Source of the DNA: Vibrio diabolicus
Lineage (GTDB): Bacteria; Pseudomonadota; Gammaproteobacteria; Enterobacterales; Vibrionaceae
Direction of reading: 5' to 3'
DNA length: 64,000 bases
Assembly: GCA_001048675.1 (NCBI GenBank)
Contig: CCKK01000003.1
Coordinates: forward strand, 712,802 to 776,801
Shown here: positions 1-9,255 of the stretch, piece by piece
Layout: every line of letters starts with the position of its first letter
Position numbering within the stretch: position 1 is the first letter of the stretch
Position numbers and translations under genes: made by a program
The notes under the pieces: model-generated
Seen by the model: the letters and a program-made list of their open reading frames with translations, nothing else
The model's database searches: none
What the model was told of the DNA's origin: nothing

Positions 1-872
1 GCGTATTGGAGCAGTTTTGGCGCAGCACATTCCCCCGCACCTGCTGGTGGGATTGGGTTTGTGGTGTCCGCAAAAATGTCCACCAAGTCGCGTGTCTCGC
101 CATGGCTATTTAGGAAGCGGTATTGTTTATGCAGTTTGTGCTGTAAAGCGTTGGAGAGTGTTTTGCGCTGCTCTTTCAGGTGAGCAAGTTGCTGCTCTAA
201 CTCGGCCAATCGCGCTTCTTTGATTGCAAGCTTTTCATCCCACGCTTGCTTTAAGTATTTGAGAACGTTTTTCTCGGCGACACTTTGCTTACCCAACTCA
301 TCCAACAAGATTTTGAGGTCACCGGCATTGAGTGTTTGCTCGCCCTGTTGGCGCTGTCGTTTGCGTGCTGCGCGGCCGTCGATCATCACTTGGCGCTGTG
401 TTTGCTCCTCTTGCTGATAAGCGGCTCGGTCGGCTTGGATTTGCGCTTTAAGATCCGCTAATTCCGGATTCGCAGCACAGGTTTTGTACTCCGCATTGGC
501 GGCGTTGATGGCATCCGTTTCTGCGCGGAAGAAGCCTTCATCGGTCAGCATGTCGTACACAGGAGGGACAAATCCTGGAATCAAGTTTTGGTCAGCAATT
601 TTGCCAGAAAACGCACTTAAAAAGCCGAGCTCGCCTTGAGGGCTTTTTACCAGCAATACGCCAAACATTTTGCCTCGCCCCGTTTCTTCATTAACCAAAC
701 CAAAATCGTGTTCGAAGTCGGTTTGCGCTAATAAGTGCTGTTGCAATTGCTTTGCGGCCAAAACGCAAAGAGGATGCGGCGTGTAGTAGAACGGAAACGT
801 AAACTGCGTTGGTAATTCATAGTCAGAAGTATCAGCAGTAAAACGAGTAAAACAATGTTCAGGCGAGTGCAT
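1..872 (-). CDS. RluA-family RNA pseudouridine synthase, N-terminal part (cut by window edge)
   Basis: The reading frame is open from an ATG at 872 down to base 1, about 290 residues, and continues outside the window. I read it by translating the minus strand. The visible part is the long N-terminal extension typical of the roughly 560-residue Vibrio RluA-like proteins: a globular start, then a highly charged Gln/Glu/Arg-rich coiled coil (about residues 120-245), then a segment ending in PPAGAGECAAPKLL, which usually precedes the catalytic domain. The catalytic Asp motif lies beyond the edge. Family members isomerise uridine in rRNA or tRNA; the exact target cannot be told from this fragment. 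Confidence 0.75.
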   Translation of the reverse strand, partial: MHSPEHCFTRFTADTSDYELPTQFTFPFYYTPHPLCVLAAKQLQQHLLAQTDFEHDFGLVNEETGRGKMFGVLLVKSPQGELGFLSAFSGKIADQNLIPGFVPPVYDMLTDEGFFRAETDAINAANAEYKTCAANPELADLKAQIQADRAAYQQEEQTQRQVMIDGRAARKRQRQQGEQTLNAGDLKILLDELGKQSVAEKNVLKYLKQAWDEKLAIKEARLAELEQQLAHLKEQRKTLSNALQHKLHKQYRFLNSHGETRDLVDIFADTTNPIPPAGAGECAAPKLLQY

Positions 873-947
873 GGTGGGTATCCGCGCGAGTAAAAATTCG
901 AGCGAGGATTGTACCTGTTTGAGTCAGGATTGCCATGTCGGTGTTGG

Positions 948-980
948 CACTCGCTCTTGGATTAAGAACAAGAGCGAGTG
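948..980 (-). terminator. Hairpin after the DsbA-like gene
   Basis: A perfect 12-bp inverted repeat (CACTCGCTCTTG / CAAGAGCGAGTG) with a 9-nt loop lies just after the stop codon of the DsbA-like gene. There is no clear U-run after it on the minus strand, so it may be a weak terminator or an mRNA-stabilising hairpin. Confidence 0.45.
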
Positions 981-989
981 GGGAAGAGC

Positions 990-1610
990 TTATTGCAGTT
1001 TTCGTAATGCAAGCTTCCACTGTGCCGGTTTGTCGTAGTAGGTCGAGTGCGGCAAGGTCAAGTACTCGCCATTTACTTCTGCAATCAGGGTTGGATAACC
1101 ACCAACGTGTAACTGGCGCATCAACTGTCGGCTGGAGCGAATTCTTTCGTTTAGCTCGGCTTCGCTTAACGTCATGTTTTGCTCCCACGCATCGTTTGCT
1201 AAGCCTAGCGATTCTGCAATGGCTTTGAGCGTCGATGCTTCATTCACTTTTAACCCGAGCTGATAATGCGCGGATTGGATGGCCTTTAGCATGTGCCATG
1301 GATTCAGCTCCATTTTCTCCGCACTCAAGATCGCTTGTGTTGGTAGGTAAGAATCAAGAACAAACGCATCTTCGCTTTTCACGCGTTGCAGATATGCTTC
1401 ACCAAACGTTGCTCCGGTTTCGGTTGCGATACGAGCGTCACTGTTGATGATGTGCTGACGAAATTCAGGTTCAATCTCGCGTTTCTCGATCATGCCGCCG
1501 GGATGAAGCTCGACCTTAAATTGAGAGGTGTCCATCAAGGCTTCGATGAGTGGTGATGCCCCGTAGCACCAACCACACATGGGATCGAAGAAGTAATGCA
1601 CGGTTACCAT
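990..1610 (-). CDS. DsbA-family thioredoxin-fold protein (predicted disulfide isomerase)
   Basis: This 206-residue protein has a CGWC active site at residues 12-15, directly after the first beta strand, as in the DsbA/FrnE-like family (COG3531 type). A cis-Pro segment (GGYPTLIAEVNGEY) lies near the C-terminus. There is no signal peptide, so it is probably cytoplasmic, unlike classical DsbA. Its start overlaps the end of the upstream lactamase-fold gene by 7 bases, so the two are almost certainly co-transcribed and translationally coupled. The substrate is unknown. Fold and active site are seen directly; the redox role is inferred from the family. Confidence 0.85.
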   Translation of the reverse strand: MVTVHYFFDPMCGWCYGASPLIEALMDTSQFKVELHPGGMIEKREIEPEFRQHIINSDARIATETGATFGEAYLQRVKSEDAFVLDSYLPTQAILSAEKMELNPWHMLKAIQSAHYQLGLKVNEASTLKAIAESLGLANDAWEQNMTLSEAELNERIRSSRQLMRQLHVGGYPTLIAEVNGEYLTLPHSTYYDKPAQWKLALRKLQ

Positions 1611-2470
1611 GACATTTCACCAGTATGCACTTTCGCACCGATTTCTAACGCGATTGGCAATTGAGCTTTTGGGTATTTCGCTGACATGGTGTCAATGAGT
1701 TGAGCACTGTTATTGCTGTGTTTTTTCGCTTGCTGAAAATCCTGCAAGTATTGTTGCGAGTAGCGAATGGTGTCTGCGTTCAGCTTTGTGCCTGCTTTCA
1801 TGTGACCAGGAATGACCACTTGAGGTTTAAGCGCAAGCATCTCGCTAAGCTGCTGCTCCCAAGCATTGATAGCGGTTTGGTCAGCGGCATCTGCCATCCA
1901 TAAATGCACGTTTGAGTACACGGCTACGTTACCCAGAATCGCTTTGTTATCTGGAATCCATAGGTAAGGGCGGTGTGCTGATGTGCCATGGTTACCACGG
2001 ATTTCAATCTTATGACCTTCTAGCTCTAATGATGCTTTGTCGTACGCGACAGGGATCACTGGTTTTACCGGTGCGTTTACGCCAAGTTTTGGTCCCCAGT
2101 ACGCCAGCTTTCCAGCCAACTTCTCTTTAATAATTTTTTGAACCGCTGGCGTTGTGATGATCTGCGCATCAGGGAACTCTTGGTGTAAGGCCTCTGCGCC
2201 AAAGTAGTAATCTGGGTCCGCTTGGCTGATGAAAATGGTTTTAAGCGTTTTGCCTGAGTCCAACACTTTGGCGGCAATGCGCATCGCGTCAGCTTTGGTG
2301 AAGCCAGTGTCGATGACCATGGCATCAGTCTTACCGTATACCAAGGTTGAGTTAACGTGGAAGCTGTTACCGTCGGCGTTGTAAACCTCAAGAGTAAGGG
2401 GAGAGTGGTTTGCCGCTAGAACAGGGCTTGCCATTAAAATGGATGCAGCAATCAAAGTGAATTTTTTCAT
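1604..2470 (-). CDS. Exported metallo-beta-lactamase-fold protein with degenerate metal site
   Basis: This is a 288-residue protein with a signal peptide (MKKFTLIAASILMASPVLAA, cleavage near residue 20), so it is probably periplasmic. The fold is recognisable from the VIDTGF strand and the late PGH motif (His223). The canonical HxHxDH metal motif is replaced by SQADPDYYFGA at residues 82-92, which gives Gln, Asp, Asp and Tyr at the ligand positions. His161 remains, and the usual later Asp is Asn181. A normal binuclear zinc site is therefore unlikely. The gene has a good AGGAG ribosome site, overlaps the DsbA-like gene downstream, and is divergent from a LysR regulator. Confidence 0.85.
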   Translation of the reverse strand: MKKFTLIAASILMASPVLAANHSPLTLEVYNADGNSFHVNSTLVYGKTDAMVIDTGFTKADAMRIAAKVLDSGKTLKTIFISQADPDYYFGAEALHQEFPDAQIITTPAVQKIIKEKLAGKLAYWGPKLGVNAPVKPVIPVAYDKASLELEGHKIEIRGNHGTSAHRPYLWIPDNKAILGNVAVYSNVHLWMADAADQTAINAWEQQLSEMLALKPQVVIPGHMKAGTKLNADTIRYSQQYLQDFQQAKKHSNNSAQLIDTMSAKYPKAQLPIALEIGAKVHTGEMSW

Positions 2471-2494
2471 AATAAGCTCCTAAAGAATTTGGGG

Positions 2495-2513
2495 CCAAGC
2501 GACCATGGCTTGG
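2495..2513. promoter_or_regulatory. Possible LysR operator in the divergent promoter region
   Basis: The inverted repeat CCAAGC-N7-GCTTGG sits between the lactamase-fold gene and the divergent LysR gene. Its size and placement suit a LysR-type binding site, but only the symmetry is seen. Confidence 0.35.
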
Positions 2514-2596
2514 GAACGGGAGCTATATTAGGAAATTGATACGCTCGGAAAAATACACAATAATGTGCATCACTATTTCTTATTTCGAGCAAATGT

Positions 2597-3484
2597 ATGG
2601 ACAGAGTAACGGCAGCAAAAGTATTTGTGGATGTGGTGTATTCTGGCAGTTTTACCGCGACCGCCGAGCGGTTAGACATGTCTCGGCCAATGGTGACTCG
2701 TTATGTAGAGGCGATGGAGAACTGGTTGCAAACTCGTTTGTTGCACCGCACCACGCGCAAGGTGTCGCTCACCACCGCAGGGGAGCGCAGCTTGCCTCAG
2801 ATTGAGCGCTGGTTAAAACAGGCCGATACGTTGACGTCGAACATTGCCGTTGATGGTGAGCTGTCCGGAAAAATCCGTCTCGCGTCTAGCACTTCATTTG
2901 GGTTCTCACAGTTGATCCCAGCAGTAAACAGTTTTATGCAAAAGCACCCCAAAGTGCATATCGACATAGATCTGCAAGATTCAGTGAGTGATCTAACTGA
3001 GCAACGCATCGATCTGGCAATCCGAATTGCGTCAGATCCCGATCCTTCTTTGATTGGTAAGCCGATTGCGGTGTGTGAATCGGTGTTGGTGGCATCGCCG
3101 CAATACTTGCAAACTCATCGCGCGATCGCGCATCCGCGAGATTTATCTTCACACGACTGTTTGGGTTACAAAAACTTTGAGCGTCACGTGTGGCATTTGT
3201 CTCAGGGCGACCAGTTCGAATCGGTGGGAATTGAGTGTCGTTTAACCAGCAATGAGGCCACGGCGTTATTGCATGGCGCTTTGCAAGGCATGGGTATTTC
3301 GATGCTGCCAACCTATTTGAGCAATATCTATCTGCAATCGGGTCAGCTTGAGTCGGTGTTGCCGAATTGGAAGCCAAATGATCTCAACATTTACGCGCTG
3401 TATTCATCGCGTAAACACTTGTCTCCTGCGGTGAGAGCCTTCATCGATCACAGTGAAGATTACTTTAAACTGCACCCTTGGTAA
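2597..3484 (+). CDS. LysR-family transcriptional regulator
   Basis: This is a 295-residue protein of normal LysR length. The N-terminal winged helix-turn-helix covers residues 1-60 (TAAKVFVDVVYSGSFTATAE, then LHRTTRKVSLTTAGE), followed by a periplasmic-binding-protein-like effector domain from about residue 90 (LSGKIRLASSTSFGFSQLIP). It belongs to the large AaeR/DmlR-like branch. Transcription diverges from the lactamase-fold/DsbA-like pair with 126 bases between the starts, so that pair is the most likely target. The effector is unknown. Confidence 0.9.
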   Translation: MDRVTAAKVFVDVVYSGSFTATAERLDMSRPMVTRYVEAMENWLQTRLLHRTTRKVSLTTAGERSLPQIERWLKQADTLTSNIAVDGELSGKIRLASSTSFGFSQLIPAVNSFMQKHPKVHIDIDLQDSVSDLTEQRIDLAIRIASDPDPSLIGKPIAVCESVLVASPQYLQTHRAIAHPRDLSSHDCLGYKNFERHVWHLSQGDQFESVGIECRLTSNEATALLHGALQGMGISMLPTYLSNIYLQSGQLESVLPNWKPNDLNIYALYSSRKHLSPAVRAFIDHSEDYFKLHPW

Positions 3485-3579
3485 TCGCGAAAGGCGTCGT
3501 CATCCCGACTTGAGATTCATACAAGATCCTGTACCTTACATGGATATATTTTTCGCAGCGTCATTTAGAGTTTTAGTTA

Positions 3580-4383
3580 ATGTCACAAGTTCGCATCAAA
3601 TTTATTGCTTCCGATATGGACGGCACTTTGCTTGACCAATACGGTCGTTTGGATCCAGAGTTTTTCGATCTGTTTTTGCAACTGGAAGAGCAAGGCATTT
3701 TGTTCTCCGCTGCGTCTGGTCGTCAGTATTACAGCCTGCGAGACACGTTCGCGCCAATCAAAGAGCGAGTGTTGTATGTGGCCGAAAACGGCACCTTGGT
3801 GATGTACCAAGACAAAGAGCTCTACAGTTGCACCATTCCTAAAGCGGAAGTGGCGGAGATTGTGAAAGCGGCTCGTGAAATTGACGGGGCGAACATCGTA
3901 TTGTGTGGCAAGCGCTCGGCATACATCGAAACGCATGATCAGCAATCGCTGGAAGAATTTCAAAAGTACTACCACCGCTGTGAATACGTGCCGGATTTGC
4001 TTGAGGTCGAAGACGAGTTCATCAAGGTAGCAATTTGTCACTTTGACGGTTCGGAAGAGCTCCTGTTCCCGACCATGAACGCGAAGTTTGGCGCAACGCA
4101 TAAAGTTGTAGTGAGCGCAAAAATTTGGCTGGATGTGATGAATGCCGAGGCCTCTAAAGGCGCGGCCATTCAGCACCTTCAAGAGACGATGAATTTTACT
4201 CCGGCAGAAACCATGACGTTTGGTGATTACCTCAACGACCTTGAAATGCTGCAAGTCAGTGAGCATTCGTACGCGGTTGCCAACGCGCATGAAGAGATTA
4301 AGAAAATCGCTCGTTATTCTGCGCCAAGCAACCAAGAGGCAGGGGTACTAAAAGTGATTAAAGAAAAAGTGTTAGCGAAGTAA
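3580..4383 (+). CDS. Cof-type HAD-IIB phosphatase (YbiV/SupH-like)
   Basis: This 267-residue protein has the HAD motif I DMDGTLLD at about residues 12-19 (nucleophile and acid Asp), motif II in AASGRQYYSL, the conserved VAENG segment of the Cof cap family, and motif IV in TFGDYLNDLEML near residue 215. The layout matches E. coli YbiV, a sugar-phosphate phosphatase. Members dephosphorylate small phosphorylated metabolites in the cytosol; the substrate here is not known. The gene stands alone and is followed by a strong intrinsic terminator. A long antisense frame over it is a codon-use shadow. Confidence 0.9.
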   Translation: MSQVRIKFIASDMDGTLLDQYGRLDPEFFDLFLQLEEQGILFSAASGRQYYSLRDTFAPIKERVLYVAENGTLVMYQDKELYSCTIPKAEVAEIVKAAREIDGANIVLCGKRSAYIETHDQQSLEEFQKYYHRCEYVPDLLEVEDEFIKVAICHFDGSEELLFPTMNAKFGATHKVVVSAKIWLDVMNAEASKGAAIQHLQETMNFTPAETMTFGDYLNDLEMLQVSEHSYAVANAHEEIKKIARYSAPSNQEAGVLKVIKEKVLAK

Positions 4384-4420
4384 CGTTCATCCATTCAACG
4401 GTACTTTCTTCTTAACGTAA

Positions 4421-4457
4421 AAAGCCCCGCAGTGCATGCGGGGCTTTGTTTTTTTGT
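4421..4457 (+). terminator. Intrinsic terminator after the Cof-type phosphatase gene
   Basis: AAAGCCCCGC pairs with GCGGGGCTTT around a 7-nt loop and is followed by a T-rich tail. The flanking A and T runs let it also serve the convergent gene at 4490-4894. Confidence 0.9.
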
Positions 4458-4489
4458 GTGGTGGGAGGGGGTAGTAATGTTCCCGTTTT

Positions 4490-4894
4490 TTAGCGCACGT
4501 ACTTAGCGGTTGCGCTGACTAAAAAATGCTGCAACTTTCCATCCGATTTTGGTACCCACAAGTCGTTGTGGTATTGGTAGATACGGCCATTGACGGTCAC
4601 AGACAAGGTGTTATCACCCGTTTGTTCCATGCGAATAAACTGATCCGAAGTGACCAAAAACGGCTCTTGTTCTTCAATGCTCTGGCCCGTTGCCAATACG
4701 AAGTAGCCGAATCGGTTGCCAGCATCCGGATCGGTTGAGTAGATTCGATGCCCAACGAGGCTGTAGTCGTCGTTGAGTGCCTGCTCAAGCGTTTTTTGCC
4801 CGATGGTTTCGTGTGATGGGATAAATACCCAAGCCAACACACCTGCCGCAATGACTGCTATTAGAAGCAGTACTTGCATGAACTTTCTCATCAT
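4490..4894 (-). CDS. Small membrane-anchored or exported protein, unknown function
   Basis: This 134-residue protein has one N-terminal hydrophobic segment (about residues 6-24: VLLLIAVIAAGVLAWVFIP), which could be a signal anchor. The rest is polar and predicted extracytoplasmic, with no motif I recognise. It is the last gene of a three-gene minus-strand cluster, starting 10 bases after the diguanylate cyclase stop and downstream of a sulfite-oxidase-like exported protein. That suggests a role in the same envelope-sensing unit, which is inference only. Confidence 0.7.
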   Translation of the reverse strand: MMRKFMQVLLLIAVIAAGVLAWVFIPSHETIGQKTLEQALNDDYSLVGHRIYSTDPDAGNRFGYFVLATGQSIEEQEPFLVTSDQFIRMEQTGDNTLSVTVNGRIYQYHNDLWVPKSDGKLQHFLVSATAKYVR

Positions 4895-4903
4895 AAATAC
4901 CGT

Positions 4904-6001
4904 TTAACGTTGAAATTTCATTTTGTACATGCGCTTATCCGCTATGCTGATAAGAAAGTCAACATTGTTACTGTCTTTTGGGTATTGCGCTAAGCCCATG
5001 CTGGTTGATAGTGTTGCGACGTTGTCGGAGTTTAGTATTGGCGCATCAAATACCGCATTGATATGCTCACGAACGCCTTCTTCATCAACATGCTCCCCTT
5101 CGAGGATGACGGCGAACTCATCGCCTCCCATGCGATAGACGGTAAAATCATTCAACGCCATAGATTTAAGCCGTCTAGCAATTTCACGCAGTACGGTGTC
5201 TCCCACTTGGTGACCGTGTGTATCGTTGACACTTTTAAAACCATTTAAATCTAAAATCCACAGAGAAAAAGGCCTTTTCTCTTGAGTGAGCTCATTCAGG
5301 TTGATAAATAGTGCATTGCGATTTCCAAGATGAGTCAGTGGGTCGCTGAGCGCCAGTTTTCTATGGAAATGGGATTCACGATAAAAGAAATAAGTCAGAG
5401 ACAGGATCGACAAAACGAATGTAGCAAACAGCATATACTGCGCTTGCATTAACCGTTGCGTTTCTCCTTTCTGTGCCTCATAGACTTTGCTGCTTAGGCG
5501 AAAGTTCTGATTAACGAAATCGACCAAGCTTAAGTACAGTGTTTGAGTGGATCGATAAAATTGAGCCGCAGCTTGGCTATCGCCAGTTCTTGCTTCAACT
5601 AATTGCGCTTCCAGACCCTGAAATTCCTCAAACAGATCAATGAAATACTGATGCATATTATTTCGAGAGAAAAAAGTGTAGGCTTCATTACTACTAATTA
5701 ATAAATCGAATCTACTCCAGGCCAATTCATATTGCAGCTCTGCACCTTCGATATTTAATACATTTTCATCGACTCGTCTCGCTTCTCCGACAAGTTCCGA
5801 AAGCTCTTTAGAGAGTTGGAATAAAAACCAGGTTGCTTGTTTTTGCTCATTATTAAAGTTTTGTGACAGTGCGCGTGTCTGCTGCAGAAGCAATACATTT
5901 GCGAGAAGCAAAGAAGTGGCAAACACCACAAGCAACATTTTACTGGTTGTAGAGTATTGTGGTGCTCTCTGCTTTTGATAGGTGGGTTCTGATAACTTCA
6001 T
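4904..6001 (-). CDS. Membrane-bound GGDEF diguanylate cyclase
   Basis: This is a 365-residue protein. A first transmembrane helix (about residues 23-45) and a second (about 188-207, LFATFVLSILSLTYFFY) flank a helical periplasmic sensor of about 140 residues. A GGDEF domain follows, with the intact signature GGDEF at 292-296, preceded by DPLTHLGNR and DLNGFKSVND. It should make cyclic di-GMP from two GTP. The inhibitory RxxD site expected five residues before GGDEF reads ALND, so product inhibition at that site is probably lost. It is co-transcribed with an exported molybdopterin-fold protein 5 bases upstream. Confidence 0.93.
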   Translation of the reverse strand: MKLSEPTYQKQRAPQYSTTSKMLLVVFATSLLLANVLLLQQTRALSQNFNNEQKQATWFLFQLSKELSELVGEARRVDENVLNIEGAELQYELAWSRFDLLISSNEAYTFFSRNNMHQYFIDLFEEFQGLEAQLVEARTGDSQAAAQFYRSTQTLYLSLVDFVNQNFRLSSKVYEAQKGETQRLMQAQYMLFATFVLSILSLTYFFYRESHFHRKLALSDPLTHLGNRNALFINLNELTQEKRPFSLWILDLNGFKSVNDTHGHQVGDTVLREIARRLKSMALNDFTVYRMGGDEFAVILEGEHVDEEGVREHINAVFDAPILNSDNVATLSTSMGLAQYPKDSNNVDFLISIADKRMYKMKFQR

Positions 6002-6006
6002 TCTTA

Positions 6007-6465
6007 TTATTTTGCTTTCATCTCATTTACTTGCCAGACCATTTGCGCGTGATATTTATTGTAGTTGAGCTCAGGATAGAGGCTAAGAGAGTATATTACC
6101 CAAAATGGCCCCTTATTCCTGACTTTTATATAGTGTTGATCTTGTTGGTAAGCCAGTATTGGTTGGTATCTAAGAATGTCTTGTCGAGACAGTGTCGAGT
6201 GATAGTCATTCAAGCTACTGACATCAACTTGTTCTGGCACTTTGCCATAGACGTGGGTGAGGAGCGTGCTAAGTTTGACCCCAAGAAATTCAGAAGAAGC
6301 AGGGATCCAAGGCAGCGTGGTTGTGTAGCTGGTGGTTGGTAAAGATTGAATCTCTTCCAGTTTTAATGTGACACTAGGTTGTTGGCTACTGCTAAATACG
6401 ATCGTACTTGCAGATAAGAATGGCGCAACAAAAAACAGACCTAGCGCGACTATCTTTTTCATCAT
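6007..6465 (-). CDS. Exported sulfite-oxidase-fold (SUOX-like) protein, cofactor ligand missing
   Basis: This 152-residue protein has a signal peptide (residues 1-19, ending FLSAS). The region FLGVKLSTLL and the segment GPFWVIYSLSLYPEL near the end resemble the sulfite-oxidase-like molybdopterin-binding fold. The mature protein has no cysteine at all, so the Cys that ligates molybdenum in true enzymes is absent, and it is more likely a binding or sensory protein. It is the first gene of a cluster with a diguanylate cyclase, which suggests that it feeds a periplasmic signal to that cyclase. Confidence 0.7.
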   Translation of the reverse strand: MMKKIVALGLFFVAPFLSASTIVFSSSQQPSVTLKLEEIQSLPTTSYTTTLPWIPASSEFLGVKLSTLLTHVYGKVPEQVDVSSLNDYHSTLSRQDILRYQPILAYQQDQHYIKVRNKGPFWVIYSLSLYPELNYNKYHAQMVWQVNEMKAK

Positions 6466-6913
6466 ATGCCCTTTGAGTTTTATTCTTTTTGCTGAGCTAG
6501 GACAAAGGTGCTAGCGGTACTTTATTTGTAATTGTAATAATAGAGCCAACCGGATGAGATTTTATAATATGTTATGTTTGAAAAGTAACTGTCGGTTTAC
6601 TGTACGTCAAGGTTATTAAGTGACTTCTTAATTAAAAGGTCAGAAATATGCGTTATTATTTCGCTCTATAACGAATTCGTGTCAGTTCGCAGATTTTTAA
6701 TGGAAATTAATCCTATTTTCAACCGATGAATTGTATTGTGAATGAGAATTAGAAGGGTTAATGATTGAGGTATAAGCAAATCCGATTTCATCCTTACATT
6801 GTTCTCTATCTTTATTCCAATGTTATTTAAGATTGGTATGTTAATACACACCAAAAATAAAGCCACCTAGGTAGGTGACTTTATTTTTTAATTCATCAAG
6901 TTACTTCTATGAA
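6466..6913. other. AT-rich intergenic region
   Basis: This 448-base gap separates fghA from the divergent-reading promoter side of the SUOX-like/GGDEF cluster. Apart from the fghA terminator at 6853-6889 I see no gene. A 66-residue frame on the minus strand (6666-6866) is low-complexity and lacks family features. Bases 6466-6600 presumably hold the promoter of the cluster, but I cannot assign boxes with confidence. Confidence 0.5.
6853..6889 (-). terminator. Intrinsic terminator after fghA
   Basis: The stem AATAAAGCCACCT / AGGTGACTTTATT has one G-T mismatch and a 4-nt loop, with T-rich flanks on both sides. It lies 25 bases after the fghA stop. Confidence 0.85.
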
Positions 6914-7753
6914 TTAGGCAAACAAATACTTCGCATGGAAGTTGAGATGATCGTCAATAAAGCTTGAGATGAAATAATAGCTATGGTCGTAACCAGATTG
7001 CATTCTTAAGTTCAGGTTTGAATCATGCACTTTTGCTGCAGCAACCAGCGCTTCTGGCCTAAGTTGCTCGTTAAGGAATCCATCAGCATCACCTTGATCA
7101 ACCAAAATAGGAAGTGGTGATGGTTTTTGCTTGAGAAGCTCACTTGCATCGTATTGCTTCCAGCTTTCAATATCTTTGCCTAAGTAAGCAGTAAAGGCTT
7201 TTTGTCCCCAAGGGCATTGGACTGGGTTACAGATAGGGCTAAACGCCGATATTGAGCGATATTGTTCTGCGTTTTTCAGACCAATGGTTAATGCTCCGTG
7301 ACCTCCCATGCTGTGCCCAGAAATGGATTTTACTTCTGAGACAGGGAAATTGCTTTCAATGATCTCTGGTAACTCTTTAGTCACGTAATCGTACATGAAG
7401 TAATGCAGTGACCAAGGTGCTTGAGTCGCATTAAGGTAAAAGCCAGCTCCTTTACCCAGGTCATAGTTTTCATCGTCAGCGATACCTTCGCCTCTTGGAC
7501 TCGTGTCCGGAGCAATGATCGCAATGCCAAGCTCGGCCGCCATACGAAATGCGCCCGCTTTCTGCATAAAGTTTTCATCGGTGCAGGTTAAGCCCGACAA
7601 CCAGTACAAAGCGGGTACGGGGTTCGATTTAGTGGCATTCGGTGGTAAGAAAATCGCAAAGCGCATCGTGCAGTTTAGGGCTTTGGATTCGTGTGTATAT
7701 TGTTTGTGCCAACCGCCAAACACTTTGGCCTGGCTTACATTTTCAATGGTCAT
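6914..7753 (-). CDS. fghA: S-formylglutathione hydrolase
   Basis: This is a 279-residue protein from the ATG at 7753; a TTG six codons earlier is less likely. It is an alpha/beta-hydrolase of the esterase D family: the oxyanion region YWLSGLTCTDENF, the nucleophile elbow GHSMGGHG with Ser148, and a late HSYYFISSF segment with the catalytic His. It hydrolyses S-formylglutathione to glutathione and formate, the second step of glutathione-dependent formaldehyde detoxification. It lies 61 bases downstream of frmA on the same strand, consistent with one operon. Confidence 0.96.
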   Translation of the reverse strand: MTIENVSQAKVFGGWHKQYTHESKALNCTMRFAIFLPPNATKSNPVPALYWLSGLTCTDENFMQKAGAFRMAAELGIAIIAPDTSPRGEGIADDENYDLGKGAGFYLNATQAPWSLHYFMYDYVTKELPEIIESNFPVSEVKSISGHSMGGHGALTIGLKNAEQYRSISAFSPICNPVQCPWGQKAFTAYLGKDIESWKQYDASELLKQKPSPLPILVDQGDADGFLNEQLRPEALVAAAKVHDSNLNLRMQSGYDHSYYFISSFIDDHLNFHAKYLFA

Positions 7754-7814
7754 GAATAAACTCTCTAACAACAGAATGAATTCAGGCTCCCCAAAAGGAG
7801 AGCCTGAGGCAGCA

Positions 7815-9023
<1,209 letters not shown>

Positions 9024-9255
9024 TTACTGCGCTGCGTCGTTTTGCTGGTATCCATTCTAGGTGTTTCAATAAAAATGATAATCCGTCCATTTTGAAAATG
9101 ATTTTTACATATACGTAATAATGTTAAGGTGAATGGACAACAAGAGTGTGATGCCTCCTCAAAGCGGAAGGGAAGCGGAAAAGGCAGTTGACCTGAAGTT
9201 AGGTAGAGGGGCTAGAGTAGAACGCAATCAACCCATCAGCGAAGTAAGAGTGATT

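Noticed and set aside
3583..4335. A 250-residue open frame antisense to the Cof-type phosphatase
   Set aside because: It exactly shadows the real gene, has no family motif, no ribosome site and an improbable Phe/His/Arg-rich composition.
6666..6866. Possible 66-residue protein upstream of the fghA terminator
   Set aside because: AT-rich low-complexity frame (Ile/Asn/Leu) without ribosome site or motif, overlapping the terminator region.
9133..9255. N-terminal extension of the arylamine N-acetyltransferase
   Set aside because: The extra 41 residues do not resemble the family, and the ATG at 9256 with AAGAG upstream gives the normal length.
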